From contig NZ_JAAVSC010000004.1 in the NCBI RefSeq assembly GCF_012641095.1, forward strand, positions 1 through 64,000: a stretch of 64,000 nt of DNA, in the 5' to 3' direction. Under the pieces are notes generated by a model that ran no database searches, was not told the DNA's origin, and worked only from the letters and a program-made list of their open reading frames with translations. How positions within the stretch are numbered: the first letter of the stretch is position 1; each line of letters begins with the position of its first letter. The stretch comes from Lactobacillus sp. HBUAS51381 (GTDB lineage: Bacteria; Bacillota; Bacilli; Lactobacillales; Lactobacillaceae). Below, piece after piece: positions 16,685-25,316 of the stretch. The position numbers and the translations under genes were made by a program.

Positions 16685-17680
16685 ATGACAGAAACTTATG
16701 ATATTACGATTATTGGCGGCGGTCCGGTCGGCATGTTTGCGGCCTTTTACGCCGGTATGCACAACGCGAAGACCCAAGTGATCGAAAGCCTCGCAGAGCT
16801 GGGGGGACAGGTCAATGCCCTGTATCCGGAGAAAACAATTTTGGATGTGGCGGGTTTCCCCGGCATCAAGGGCCGCGACCTCATTGCCGGTCAACAGGCC
16901 CAACTTCAGCAATTTCCGTTGACGATTAAGACGGGTGAGGCGGTCACCAACGTGGTGGCCAATGCCGATGGGTTTGCGGTGACCACGGCTCACGAGACGA
17001 GCCAGACGCGGGCCATCATCGTGGCTGTGGGGAATGGCGCCTTTACGCCGCGTAAATTGAATGTGGCCAACGCCGACGCCTTAACGGGCAAGCATCTTTT
17101 CTACAGCGTCCGTGACCTGGAGCATTTTCGAAATAAACGGGTGATGGTTGCCGGGGGCGGGGATGCGGCCATCGACCAAGCCCTGATGCTGGAATCCGTG
17201 GCTAAGTCTGTGACGCTCCTACACCGGCGGGCCCAGTTCCGAGGGTTGGCGCACATGGTGGACCTGCTCGAAGCCTCCACGGTAAACGTACAGACGCCTT
17301 ACCTGATTCGCGATCTTCAGACGACGGCGGATGGCGCGGTCGATGTCACGTTGAAGCCGGTTGGCGCAACGGCAGAGATGACCCATCAGATCGTTGATGA
17401 TTTGGTCGTCAGCTACGGCTTTACGGCGGATCATTCGGCTCTAGCCGCGTGGGACGTAGACCTAGCTGAGGATCATCGACTGATTGCTGTTGACCGGCAG
17501 ATGACCACCAGCGTCCCGGGCATCTACGCCATCGGGGATGGGGCCACCTATCCCGGCAAGTCGCCACTGATTGCGATCGGTTATGGGGAAGCGCCAATCG
17601 CCGTGCAGGCCATCATGTCCACGTACTTCCCCGAGCGCCGCGGGCCGGTGCACAGTACGTCGATTTCACTGAAATCGTAG
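16685..17680 (+). CDS. Ferredoxin/flavodoxin-NADP+ reductase, thioredoxin-reductase type
   Basis: 331 residues with two Rossmann motifs: GGGPVGMFAAFYAG for FAD (about 11-24) and AGGGDAA for NADP (about 157). GIYAIGDGATYPG near 280 is the second FAD contact. The CxxC of thioredoxin reductase is absent, which places it in the TrxR-like FNR group common in Firmicutes. It transfers electrons between NADPH and ferredoxin or flavodoxin. Monocistronic. Confidence 0.92.
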   Translation: MTETYDITIIGGGPVGMFAAFYAGMHNAKTQVIESLAELGGQVNALYPEKTILDVAGFPGIKGRDLIAGQQAQLQQFPLTIKTGEAVTNVVANADGFAVTTAHETSQTRAIIVAVGNGAFTPRKLNVANADALTGKHLFYSVRDLEHFRNKRVMVAGGGDAAIDQALMLESVAKSVTLLHRRAQFRGLAHMVDLLEASTVNVQTPYLIRDLQTTADGAVDVTLKPVGATAEMTHQIVDDLVVSYGFTADHSALAAWDVDLAEDHRLIAVDRQMTTSVPGIYAIGDGATYPGKSPLIAIGYGEAPIAVQAIMSTYFPERRGPVHSTSISLKS

Positions 17681-17720
17681 GACTGAATTAAATCCGGCAG
17701 TTGGCGCCACGAGACGGACT

Positions 17721-17912
17721 GGACGCCTTGCCGTTCGCCCCAGATGAGCTGGAACGCGGTGGGCAGGACGGAGAAATCCTGAGAAGCGGTCTTTCTCCTC
17801 GCTTAGAACCGCTACAGACCGGCGTTTCTAAGTCGCCATTCCCTAACCGGCGAGGACCAGCCGCTAAGGGAATCCCACGGCTGAGCTCATCTGGAGCTTC
17901 ACTCTCGGCTAG
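17721..17912 (-). repeat. Structured repeat, copy A3
   Basis: Read on the minus strand it opens AGCCGAGAGTGA, forms outer stem CCAGATGAGCT/AGCTCATCTGG, then CAGCCGTGGGA against TGCCCACC. It has the inner stem CTTAGAA/TTCTAAG and ends GGGGCGAACGGCAAGGCG. The outer stem is unrelated in sequence to those of A1/A4 and A2 but pairs fully, a third compensated version. Confidence 0.75.
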
Positions 17913-18218
17913 GTTAGCAGTTGACCACGGCAATTGGTTTAAGTGCAGGCCATGAGTGAACGTTGACCTGTCGTTGTACCTGCCAGCAGTGGTGGGGGTG
18001 TCCTTCCTCAGCACTCCAACCCAGACTCTGCGAATGGCAGGTCGATCGGCTCGGACGATGTCGACAAGAACGTTTGGCTAGGACCTATCGGTGAGTCCCG
18101 CTCAGGTCGCACCTCCAGTTAAACTTTAAAATGCACGCTGATTAAATGCAAAGAAGCTATCCACTCAACCTAACGATTGAACGGATAGCTTCTTTATTTT
18201 GTCCCGAGATAACCAGTT
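17913..18218. other. Intergenic region after repeat A3
   Basis: Bases 17940-18120 hold inverted segments (for example CGACCTGCCA and TGGCAGGT) but no clear match to the A or B repeats and no gene. A strong hairpin GAAGCTATCC/GGATAGCTTC with flanking AAA and TTT lies at 18150-18200 and may end transcription from either side, including ltaS. Confidence 0.4.
18150..18200. terminator. Bidirectional terminator hairpin near ltaS 3' end
   Basis: AAAGAAGCTATCC pairs with GGATAGCTTCTTT around a variable loop; T tracts are short on both strands. Confidence 0.55.
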
Positions 18219-20351
18219 TTATTTACCGCTGGTGTCATCTGGGTTGGTAATCTTGATCCGGTTAGAATCGGTTTGCTTGTGGTTGAGTTCCGGTGCATCC
18301 GTCTTGTACAGCCCTTGCGTGGATTTATCGCCATTCCGAGAGAAGAGGCTTGTGGACTTCAGGCCCAACTTCTTCTCCAACTTCTCGGCCTTCTGCAGGC
18401 CATCGGAGTAGTTATAATCGGCTGGATCAACGGCCGTGAAGCCCTTTGGATGGTAGAAGCGCAACAGGTTCTTGGAATTCAAGGAATCCGAGTAATTCAG
18501 TCCCTGGTTCACGTGCTTCTGCATCTTCTCAATCTTGGCCTTGAGCTTGCCCGTCGGATGAATCTCCTGCTGGGTCTTATTGCTGTAGATGGTGCCATCA
18601 ACGGAGGTGTAGCCCGGGCTTTCCCAGTCGCGATTACGGAAGGCCACGACCTGGTTGTGTTCGCTTGAGAACAGGTCGGTTCCAAACTGCAGGTACTTCT
18701 TAGTGTTCATCCCCATCAGGTGCATCAGCGTTGGCAAGACGTCAATCTCGCCGCCATAGGTGTGTTCAACCTTACCTTTGGTGTAGCCGGGCATATTAAA
18801 CATCAACGGTACGCGTTGAAGCTGGGCATTGTCGTAGTCGTTCCAGTCGTCCGGATCGACACCTAGCAACTTGGCCAGACTCTTGTTGGACGAGTTAGAA
18901 ATCCCGTAGTGGTCCCCGTAAATCATGACCAGCGAATTCTTTGCTAACCCGGATTTGTTGAGGTAGTGGTAGAATTCCTTGATTGATTGGTCGAGATAAT
19001 TGGCGGTCTTGAAGTAATTATCGACCGTTTTATCCCCGGTATCCGGTGTCTTGAAGTTACTATCCTCACTATCCAAGGAGAACGGGAAGTGATTGGAGAC
19101 GGTCAGGTATTTGACGTAGAACGGTTGTTGCAAGTGTTGGAGATACTTGACGGAATCATTGAACAACAGTTTATCCTTTAAGCCATAGCCTAATGATTTA
19201 TCGCCAGAGGTATCGTAGTAGCTGGCATCAAAGAAGTACTGGTAACCGAGGTTCTTGTAGGTGTTGTTCCGGTTCCAGAAGCTCCCGACATTTCCGTGGA
19301 AGACCGCGGTGGTATAACCGGCTTGATTGAAGATCGCCGGTGCGGCCTGGAAGGTATTATCGTTCCCCAGCTGGGTGAACAACGACCCTTGTGACAGGCC
19401 GTACGTTCCTGTTTCCAGCATGGTTTCGGCATCGGAGGTCTTGCCTTGGCCGACTTCATGGAAGAAGTTGTCAAAGCTGTAGGTGGACTTGCTCCGGTAG
19501 AGCTTGTTCAGAAACGGTGTGACCTCTTGGCCGTTGACCTTCTTATTGATCAGAAATTGTTGGAAACTCTCCAAGTGAATGATGATGACGTTTTTCTTCT
19601 TGGCCACCCCGTAGAGCTTCTTGTCGGGGGCCGCGTAGTTTTTGTGGACGTATTTTAAAATGCCGCTGAGCTCGGACTTCTTGGCATGGGAGCGCATCTC
19701 ACTGGTGTGTCCGGACTTGATGCCGTCGTACACGGTGAAAGCGTCGAGGCCTAGGTACTTGACCACGTAGGTCCGATCGAAGGTCCGCGTTAGGAGTTGT
19801 GGCCGGTCCATTTCGCCCAACGTCAGGTTGACGGAGAAGGCGAGAAGGGCGGCGGAGGTAACGGCCAACCCCACCCGTTTATTGACGGGACGAGGATCAA
19901 CGTAGATTCGACGCATTAACATCAAGACCAAGACGATGACGAGGTCCAGCCAGTAAAGGATATCGTGTGGTGAGGTCAGCGCCAGGGAACTGCCGGAGAG
20001 TCCCTGATCCACCTTGGAATAGCCCAGTACGGTGCTCACGGTCATGAAGTCGGTGAATTCCCGGAAATAAATGACGTTTATGTAGAGCAACAGGGTATTT
20101 AAGATGTCAATCAGAAAGATAAAGGGGTAGAAGAACCGTGCCCGTTTAAGGTAGAGTGCCAGTCCGAAGAGCAGCACCGTGGTTGCGAGCGGGTTTAAAA
20201 TGACGATGAGGAACTGGAAGGGGTCGCTCAGTCCTAATTTGAAGTCGACGAAATAGGCGACTAATGTCTTTAGCCAGAAGAGCACAACCAGCAGGGTGAC
20301 AAAGCCCATTCGTGTGCCGGTTCTGGCCCAGATTCTTTTGAAACGTTCCAA
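18219..20351 (-). CDS. ltaS: Lipoteichoic acid synthase family protein (LTA synthase/sulfatase fold)
   Basis: About 710 residues. Five membrane helices (first ~200 residues) then an extracellular sulfatase-like domain. Catalytic Thr lies in GQGKTSDAE and metal ligands in HLESFQ and YGDHYG, as in LtaS. It polymerises glycerol phosphate from phosphatidylglycerol onto a glycolipid anchor outside the membrane. Start: the ATG at 20369 has no ribosome binding site before it, whereas AAGGAG lies inside its first codons, nine bases before TTG at 20351; I favour TTG (MERFKRIW). Monocistronic. Confidence 0.9.
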   Translation of the reverse strand: MERFKRIWARTGTRMGFVTLLVVLFWLKTLVAYFVDFKLGLSDPFQFLIVILNPLATTVLLFGLALYLKRARFFYPFIFLIDILNTLLLYINVIYFREFTDFMTVSTVLGYSKVDQGLSGSSLALTSPHDILYWLDLVIVLVLMLMRRIYVDPRPVNKRVGLAVTSAALLAFSVNLTLGEMDRPQLLTRTFDRTYVVKYLGLDAFTVYDGIKSGHTSEMRSHAKKSELSGILKYVHKNYAAPDKKLYGVAKKKNVIIIHLESFQQFLINKKVNGQEVTPFLNKLYRSKSTYSFDNFFHEVGQGKTSDAETMLETGTYGLSQGSLFTQLGNDNTFQAAPAIFNQAGYTTAVFHGNVGSFWNRNNTYKNLGYQYFFDASYYDTSGDKSLGYGLKDKLLFNDSVKYLQHLQQPFYVKYLTVSNHFPFSLDSEDSNFKTPDTGDKTVDNYFKTANYLDQSIKEFYHYLNKSGLAKNSLVMIYGDHYGISNSSNKSLAKLLGVDPDDWNDYDNAQLQRVPLMFNMPGYTKGKVEHTYGGEIDVLPTLMHLMGMNTKKYLQFGTDLFSSEHNQVVAFRNRDWESPGYTSVDGTIYSNKTQQEIHPTGKLKAKIEKMQKHVNQGLNYSDSLNSKNLLRFYHPKGFTAVDPADYNYSDGLQKAEKLEKKLGLKSTSLFSRNGDKSTQGLYKTDAPELNHKQTDSNRIKITNPDDTSGK

Positions 20352-20675
20352 GTTATTTCGCTCCTTCATTTGTAGATAAGTAGTCTTATTCTACCATAGT
20401 TAACGGCACTTGGCTGTTGCGCGTAACACGGGTATTTTCCCTATCCTAGCAAATAACGCCGCTAGATAGTAGCTCTAGCGGTAAGTTTAGGAAAAGTTTA
20501 AGTCCCGGCCGCCAACAGCTGGCTGAAATGGGGTCCCGCCCGCCGCCTTACCATTGGTGAACTCTAGGCTGGCATAATCATCTGTCTGACAAAGAAATCA
20601 ATACCATTGTCAGCGTTATTTGGTACACTAGAGTCAGAGAAAAAAGTGTCAGTAAACGAAAGGTGTGAAGACGTT
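20352..20675. other. Intergenic region with an A-repeat 3' fragment
   Basis: Bases 20538-20569 (minus) carry CCGCCTTACC, a diverged middle and CTAGGCTGG, like the repeat 3' tail and like the fragment at 8669. The two fragments also share following bases (ATTATC/ATAATC, TCATCTG). No gene is seen; start of the phosphatase transcript is probably near 20640. Confidence 0.45.
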
Positions 20676-21341
20676 ATGGACAAGCAAATCACGTTGTATG
20701 TGGTGCGGCACGGACAGACTTATTTCAACATCTATAATAAATTGCAGGGTTGGAGTAATTCGCCCTTGACCGATGCCGGGATTGCGGATGCCAAGGCAGC
20801 CGGTGAACGGTTGAAAGACGTGTCGTTTGCGGCGGCGTATTGTAGTGATACCACACGCGCTGAGCAGACGGCTAAGACGATTTTAGCGGCCAACCATTCT
20901 CAGCCAGCGGCTAAATTGACCACGGCCCCGTATTTTCGTGAAGAGTTCTACGGGTACTACGAGGGCACCGACATGGCGCAGGCGTGGTACGTGGCCGGGG
21001 CACCTCACGGGGTGCCAACATTTAAGGCCATCGAGGAGAAGTACTCTATTGGCAAGGCCAAGGATTTCTTAAAGGAAGCCGATCCCTTCCGTCAAGCCGA
21101 AAATAACGAAGAGTACTGGGCACGTGTCGATCAGGCCTTTGAGCTGATTCGTGCCAATCCAGACCTCAAGGATGGCGATAAGGTCTTGATGATCAGTCAC
21201 GGTAACACTCTGCTGAGCCTGATGGAACGTTATGGTCAGGGAAAATACGACCTGAGTGTGCGGCCCGCCAATGGCAGTTTAACCAAGTTACTACTGACAC
21301 CGGACGACATTCAGGTGTTGAGCTACAACCAAAAAGATTAG
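20676..21341 (+). CDS. Histidine phosphatase family protein (phosphoglycerate mutase-like)
   Basis: 221 residues from ATG 20676. The RHGQTYFN motif (about residue 11) supplies the catalytic His, and the second His is in MISHGNTLL. An AEQTAKTI region follows the usual CSDTTRA. Broad-specificity phosphatase or mutase; the true substrate cannot be deduced. It is followed after 15 bases by a GNAT gene, so they likely form one transcript. Confidence 0.85.
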   Translation: MDKQITLYVVRHGQTYFNIYNKLQGWSNSPLTDAGIADAKAAGERLKDVSFAAAYCSDTTRAEQTAKTILAANHSQPAAKLTTAPYFREEFYGYYEGTDMAQAWYVAGAPHGVPTFKAIEEKYSIGKAKDFLKEADPFRQAENNEEYWARVDQAFELIRANPDLKDGDKVLMISHGNTLLSLMERYGQGKYDLSVRPANGSLTKLLLTPDDIQVLSYNQKD

Positions 21342-21356
21342 AACGAGGATGGTTTG

Positions 21357-21791
21357 ATGGAAATTAGAATGGCTTGGGGTAAGTTGAACCCCGTCTATCA
21401 GGATGCCTTACAGATTCGTAAGGATGTGTTCATTGGCGAACAGGGGATTGACCCACAGATAGAGCTGGATGGCACAGACGAGGATAAAATGCACTACGTG
21501 GGCTACGTTGACGATCAGCCCGTGACCACCGCGAGAATTGACATGTTGGCGGGCAACCGCGTAAAGATTCAACGGGTAGCCACGGAAAAGGCGGCCCGGC
21601 GCCACGGGTACGCCGGTGAGCTCATCAAGCAAATTATGGCGGACGCTAAGAAGTCTGATGTCACTAGGGTGGAGTTGGATGCCCAACAGACGGCGTTGGA
21701 CTTCTACCAAGAGCTCGGATTTACCGTAATCGGTGAGGTCTTTGAAGAAGCGGGCATTCCGCATCGGACCATGCGCTATACGGTAGCGTAA
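21357..21791 (+). CDS. GNAT family N-acetyltransferase
   Basis: 144 residues. The acetyl-CoA loop appears as RVATEKAARRHGYAGELI (about 80-97) and the fold ends in DFYQELGFTVIG. Similar to small cytosolic GNATs of the ElaA/YjcF type; substrate unknown. GAGGA lies before ATG 21357. Downstream are two terminator hairpins. Confidence 0.85.
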   Translation: MEIRMAWGKLNPVYQDALQIRKDVFIGEQGIDPQIELDGTDEDKMHYVGYVDDQPVTTARIDMLAGNRVKIQRVATEKAARRHGYAGELIKQIMADAKKSDVTRVELDAQQTALDFYQELGFTVIGEVFEEAGIPHRTMRYTVA

Positions 21792-21801
21792 ACTTAAATT
21801 T

Positions 21802-21852
21802 AAAAAGTCATCACTTGTTTGGGCGCAAACGCGACAAGTGATGACTTTTTTG
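21802..21852 (+). terminator. Intrinsic terminator
   Basis: Long perfect stem AAAAGTCATCACTTGT/ACAAGTGATGACTTTT with T run, 12 bases after the GNAT gene. Confidence 0.85.
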
Positions 21853-21861
21853 GCGACACAA

Positions 21862-21907
21862 GACCCGTTACCGCAAGCCATCTGCTTACGCGTAACGGGT
21901 CATTTTT
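21862..21907 (+). terminator. Second terminator hairpin
   Basis: GACCCGTTAC/GTAACGGGTC followed by ATTTTT, directly after the previous hairpin; it could also serve the NlpC/P60 gene from the other strand. Confidence 0.6.
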
Positions 21908-21944
21908 AAGATCGTTCATTTGAATTCATGAGGTTCAGACAGAA

Positions 21945-22424
21945 CTAGTCGGCGTTAGTAGCGGTATCCACGCGGGCATAACCAACAGCGTGCCACCATG
22001 GGGCATGAACGGCTTCACGAACCACGCCACGGTTTTGGGCGTCAATCATCTTGCCGCCACCGATGTACATCCCAACGTGGGAAATGGAACCCTTGCTGTA
22101 ACCGAAGAAGACCAAATCACCCTTTTGAATGTTCTTGTAACTAACGTGCTTGTACTTGTTGTATTGGGCTTGGGCCGTCCGAGGTAACGTGGTCTTAGCA
22201 CCCTTCTTGTAGATGTAGCTGGTAAACCCAGAGCAATCAAATGCAGAAGGACCAGTGGCACCATAAACGTAACGCGCACCTAAGTGGGACTTCGCAACTT
22301 TGTAAACAGACTTAAAGTTAGAATTGGAACTGGCTGATGCCGTGGTTGTGGTACTCATCGAAATAGCGAAGGCCCCAACCAAAACTAACGCAAATGCGGC
22401 TAATAGTTTAACAACTTTCTTCAT
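21945..22424 (-). CDS. NlpC/P60 family secreted cell-wall endopeptidase
   Basis: 159 residues. Signal peptide MKKVVKLLAAFALVLVGAF with cleavage near TASASS, then a single NlpC/P60 domain. The catalytic Cys is in FDCSGFTSYI, His in SHVGMYIG and the third polar residue in MIDAQNRG. It should cut peptide stems of peptidoglycan, often between D-Glu and L-Lys or m-DAP. No extra binding domain such as LysM is present, so it is a minimal form. ATG 22424 was chosen for the signal peptide and GGAG upstream. Confidence 0.9.
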   Translation of the reverse strand: MKKVVKLLAAFALVLVGAFAISMSTTTTASASSNSNFKSVYKVAKSHLGARYVYGATGPSAFDCSGFTSYIYKKGAKTTLPRTAQAQYNKYKHVSYKNIQKGDLVFFGYSKGSISHVGMYIGGGKMIDAQNRGVVREAVHAPWWHAVGYARVDTATNAD

Positions 22425-22626
22425 TCCTACTGACAACTCCTCATGAATTATTACAATTACTAGACTACCAATGTAATGTGACAAATATGTAACAACCCGT
22501 TTGCAAACGGGTTAAATGTCTTAAACAAATCGTTACTTTTTGCAATTTAGTTGCAATATTACCCCAAACCTTGGTATTATCTAACAGGATTGGTAAGTAA
22601 GTTAACATGGGGAGGAAGCGTGAGCA

Positions 22627-23097
22627 ATGGCAGTATTTTCAGAACAGATTCGCGAAGCCTTTGACTTTCATCGGTTAGTTTTTCGCATCGGGGAGTTATC
22701 AACCATGACCGATGTGTCCGCCCGGCAGCTACGTTACTGGGAGAAGAAGGGACTCATCACGTCACGTGAACGGGACGATGGTCAACAGGCCCGCGTTTAC
22801 ACGTTTAAGACATTTATTAAAGTCTCGATCATGAAATATTTTCTGGACAGTGGGTACACGTTAGCCGGTGCGGCCAAACAGGCCCAGGCACGTGAGGACC
22901 GCGTTAAGGATATTCACAAGTTTATTTCGACCGGTATGAAAGGCTTTGCCCAGATTGACGGCCAGATGGCGCTTAACCTGGGGCGTTTTGATGACGAGCG
23001 GACGTTGATGGCCGTGTTGCCAGATGAAGGCGACGTGCAGTATAAATTGCTCCCCAACGCTGAAGCCCAACGGTTGACCGCCGAAATTGATATGTAA
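22627..23097 (+). CDS. MerR family transcriptional regulator
   Basis: 156 residues. The winged helix-turn-helix begins at FRIGELSTMTDVSARQLRYWEKKGLI (about 24-50), typical of MerR; the C-terminal part is helical and lacks Cys clusters, so it is probably not a metal sensor. GGAGG precedes ATG 22627. A terminator follows. No neighbour is an obvious target; the divergent NlpC/P60 gene shares the 200 bp upstream region and could be regulated (inference). Confidence 0.87.
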   Translation: MAVFSEQIREAFDFHRLVFRIGELSTMTDVSARQLRYWEKKGLITSRERDDGQQARVYTFKTFIKVSIMKYFLDSGYTLAGAAKQAQAREDRVKDIHKFISTGMKGFAQIDGQMALNLGRFDDERTLMAVLPDEGDVQYKLLPNAEAQRLTAEIDM

Positions 23098-23106
23098 TAT
23101 TAGCTA

Positions 23107-23142
23107 AACGGACCTGAGATGACTGCATCTCGGGCCCGTTTT
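23107..23142 (+). terminator. Intrinsic terminator after MerR gene
   Basis: ACGG and GAGATG pair with CATCTC and CCGT, followed by a T run. Confidence 0.65.
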
Positions 23143-23224
23143 CACTTTCAACTGACGATTACCAACAGTTTTTGTGGTATATATCGGGCAGATATACTAT
23201 AATGAGTCACCGATAAGGGAGTTG

Positions 23225-23755
23225 ATGCGGGTGTACGAATTATTTATTCTAGGTCAGCTGATGGATCATGCCATGTCAGGCTATCAACTGCGCAAGGCCC
23301 TAGCCACGGTGGTGGGGCAAGAACAGACCGTGAGTTATGGTGTGCTCTATCCACTGTTGGAACGATTGGCACAGCGCGAACAGATTACGCTGGTGACCGA
23401 AGCGGGGCAGTCCCGTTCGAAAAAGGTGGCCCGAATCACGTCGTTGGGCCGAGAACATTTCGCCCAGCTCGTCATGGTTCCGGTCACAATCAACAAACAG
23501 GCCCAGTTGGTCTTTCAGATTAAGTGTAACTTCCTACACCTGCTTTCGTTGACCGATCAGCGGACGATTTTGCTGGATTTTCAGAAATTTAGTCAGTTAC
23601 AATTGAAAAATTTACGGGCGGTGCGCGACTATCTCGCCGATCATCCCCGGATGGTGCCGACCGATGTCGTCGATGCCCAGCAGGTGAGTCAATTACAACA
23701 AGTTCGGGCACAGGCCCAAGCCACTTGGGTGGCCGCACGCCTCGCCGAACGGTAA
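23225..23755 (+). CDS. PadR family transcriptional regulator
   Basis: 176 residues starting MRVYELFILGQLMDHAMSGYQ. N-terminal PadR winged helix (about 5-80: SYGVLYPLLERL is the typical recognition-helix region) and a helical C-terminal dimerisation part. ATG 23225 has AAGGGAG upstream. It sits 17 bases before a multidrug-type MFS exporter, the usual PadR/exporter pairing, so it probably represses its own operon. Confidence 0.85.
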   Translation: MRVYELFILGQLMDHAMSGYQLRKALATVVGQEQTVSYGVLYPLLERLAQREQITLVTEAGQSRSKKVARITSLGREHFAQLVMVPVTINKQAQLVFQIKCNFLHLLSLTDQRTILLDFQKFSQLQLKNLRAVRDYLADHPRMVPTDVVDAQQVSQLQQVRAQAQATWVAARLAER

Positions 23756-23772
23756 GTAAGGGAGCATGGCCG

Positions 23773-25215
23773 ATGAATGGTAAACGTTTTGCGGATGATC
23801 CGCAGATTCAAAAACATCGCTGGTGGATTCTGGTGGCGGTCTGCCTCTTTACCTTTATGTCCACTCTGGACGCGAGCATCGTCAACATCGCGTTGCCCGT
23901 CATCAGCAAGGACCTCATCATTCCGATGAATCGGGCGGAATGGGTGGTATCCATCTATTTAATTGTGATTTGTGCATTATTGCTTCTGTTTGGGAGGCTC
24001 GGGGATACCCGTGGGAAGATTCGGATTTTCAAAATAGGGTCCATCCTGTTTACGGTCGGCTCACTTCTCTGTGGTTTCAGCGTTGGACTGGGTTTTCTGC
24101 TGGTGGCACGGGCGATTCAGGCCGTTGGGGCGGCCATGACCATGGCGACCAACAGTGGCATCATCACCGAAGTCTTTCCGTTTAACGAGCGCGGCCGGGC
24201 CTTGGGAATGATTGGCTCGTTTGTGGCTTTGGGAAGTATTGCGGGCCCCGGTGTCGGCGGCCTGATTCTGGCACACCTGAGCTGGGGGTATATCTTCTGG
24301 ATTAACGTACCGATTGGTATCGTGGCCTTTTTGATCGGGCAACGCATCCTGCCGCGAGACATTACCATGAGTCGGCAACCGATCGACCGGGCCGGTGCCA
24401 CGTTGTTTGCGCTCATCATTGTGACGTTGTTTGCCGGCGTCTTTATTGGCCAAGAGATTGGGTTTGGCCGGCCGGCGATTCTGGGTCTTTTTACCATCGC
24501 CGCGATCACCACGATCGTCTTCGTGCGGCTGGAACTGCGGTTGGATCAGCCGATTCTGGCGCTTCATTTATTTGCCAATAAGCGCTTCACTATCAGCATT
24601 CTCTGCGCCTTTCTGATCTTTGTGGCCAACTTTTTCTTCAACGTCATTGCACCCTTCTACTTGGAAAACGCGCGTAACATGCCCGCCAATTACGCCGGGT
24701 ATGCGTTGATGACCTTTCCCATTGTGCAGGTCGTAGTGGCGCCGATTGCCGGGACCATTTCGGATAAGATTGGACCGGAAATCTTGACGTTTGTGGGGCT
24801 AATCCTGATTGCCATCAGTCAGGTGGGCTACATGCTGGCCAATCTGGCCACGCCATTGTGGCTCTTCATGTTTTTTGTCGGTCTCGTTGGTTTCGGCAAC
24901 GGTGTCTTCATGGCCCCGAACAATGCAATCGTCATGAGCTCGGTCCCCATGAAGCACCTAGGCGTGGCCGGTGGGGTCAATGCCTTGGCTCGTGAAATGG
25001 GGATGATTGTGGGCATCTCGGTGGCCACAACCGTCTTATTTTCGGCAATGGGCCACTATGCGGGGCACAAGGTCACGGCCTACCTGCCGGCACACCCGGA
25101 TATCTTTATTGCGGGGATGCACGTGGCGTTTATGGTGTCGTTGGGGATCTGTCTGGTTGCCAGCGTGATCACCGGTTGGCGGGTCTTTCACCGTGCCACG
25201 CCGGTAAAGAAATAA
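23773..25215 (+). CDS. MFS transporter, DHA2 (EmrB/QacA-type) drug:H+ antiporter
   Basis: 480 residues, about 14 membrane segments. Motif C-like GPGVGGLI follows and motif A is GRLGDTRGK. Early LDASIVNIALP is characteristic of the DHA2 group. ATG 23773 has GGGAG nine bases upstream; it directly follows the PadR gene. Expected to export amphiphilic compounds using the proton gradient. Confidence 0.9.
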   Translation: MNGKRFADDPQIQKHRWWILVAVCLFTFMSTLDASIVNIALPVISKDLIIPMNRAEWVVSIYLIVICALLLLFGRLGDTRGKIRIFKIGSILFTVGSLLCGFSVGLGFLLVARAIQAVGAAMTMATNSGIITEVFPFNERGRALGMIGSFVALGSIAGPGVGGLILAHLSWGYIFWINVPIGIVAFLIGQRILPRDITMSRQPIDRAGATLFALIIVTLFAGVFIGQEIGFGRPAILGLFTIAAITTIVFVRLELRLDQPILALHLFANKRFTISILCAFLIFVANFFFNVIAPFYLENARNMPANYAGYALMTFPIVQVVVAPIAGTISDKIGPEILTFVGLILIAISQVGYMLANLATPLWLFMFFVGLVGFGNGVFMAPNNAIVMSSVPMKHLGVAGGVNALAREMGMIVGISVATTVLFSAMGHYAGHKVTAYLPAHPDIFIAGMHVAFMVSLGICLVASVITGWRVFHRATPVKK

Positions 25216-25273
25216 GCTGTCCGGCTGCGATTCGAGTCATGTTTTGTGAACGGTGAGGCGATCAATTTCGACT

Positions 25274-25308
25274 AAAAAAGCAACGCCCATTTGTGGGCGT
25301 TGCTTTTG
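25274..25308. terminator. Bidirectional terminator
   Basis: AAAAGCAACGCCCA/TGGGCGTTGCTTTT between the convergent MFS and MMPL genes, with A and T tracts on both sides. Confidence 0.85.
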
Positions 25309-25316
25309 TGTAGTCG

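Noticed and set aside
17940-18120. Another copy of the structured repeat after A3
   Set aside because: Some inverted arms, but the tails and core shared by A and B copies are absent.
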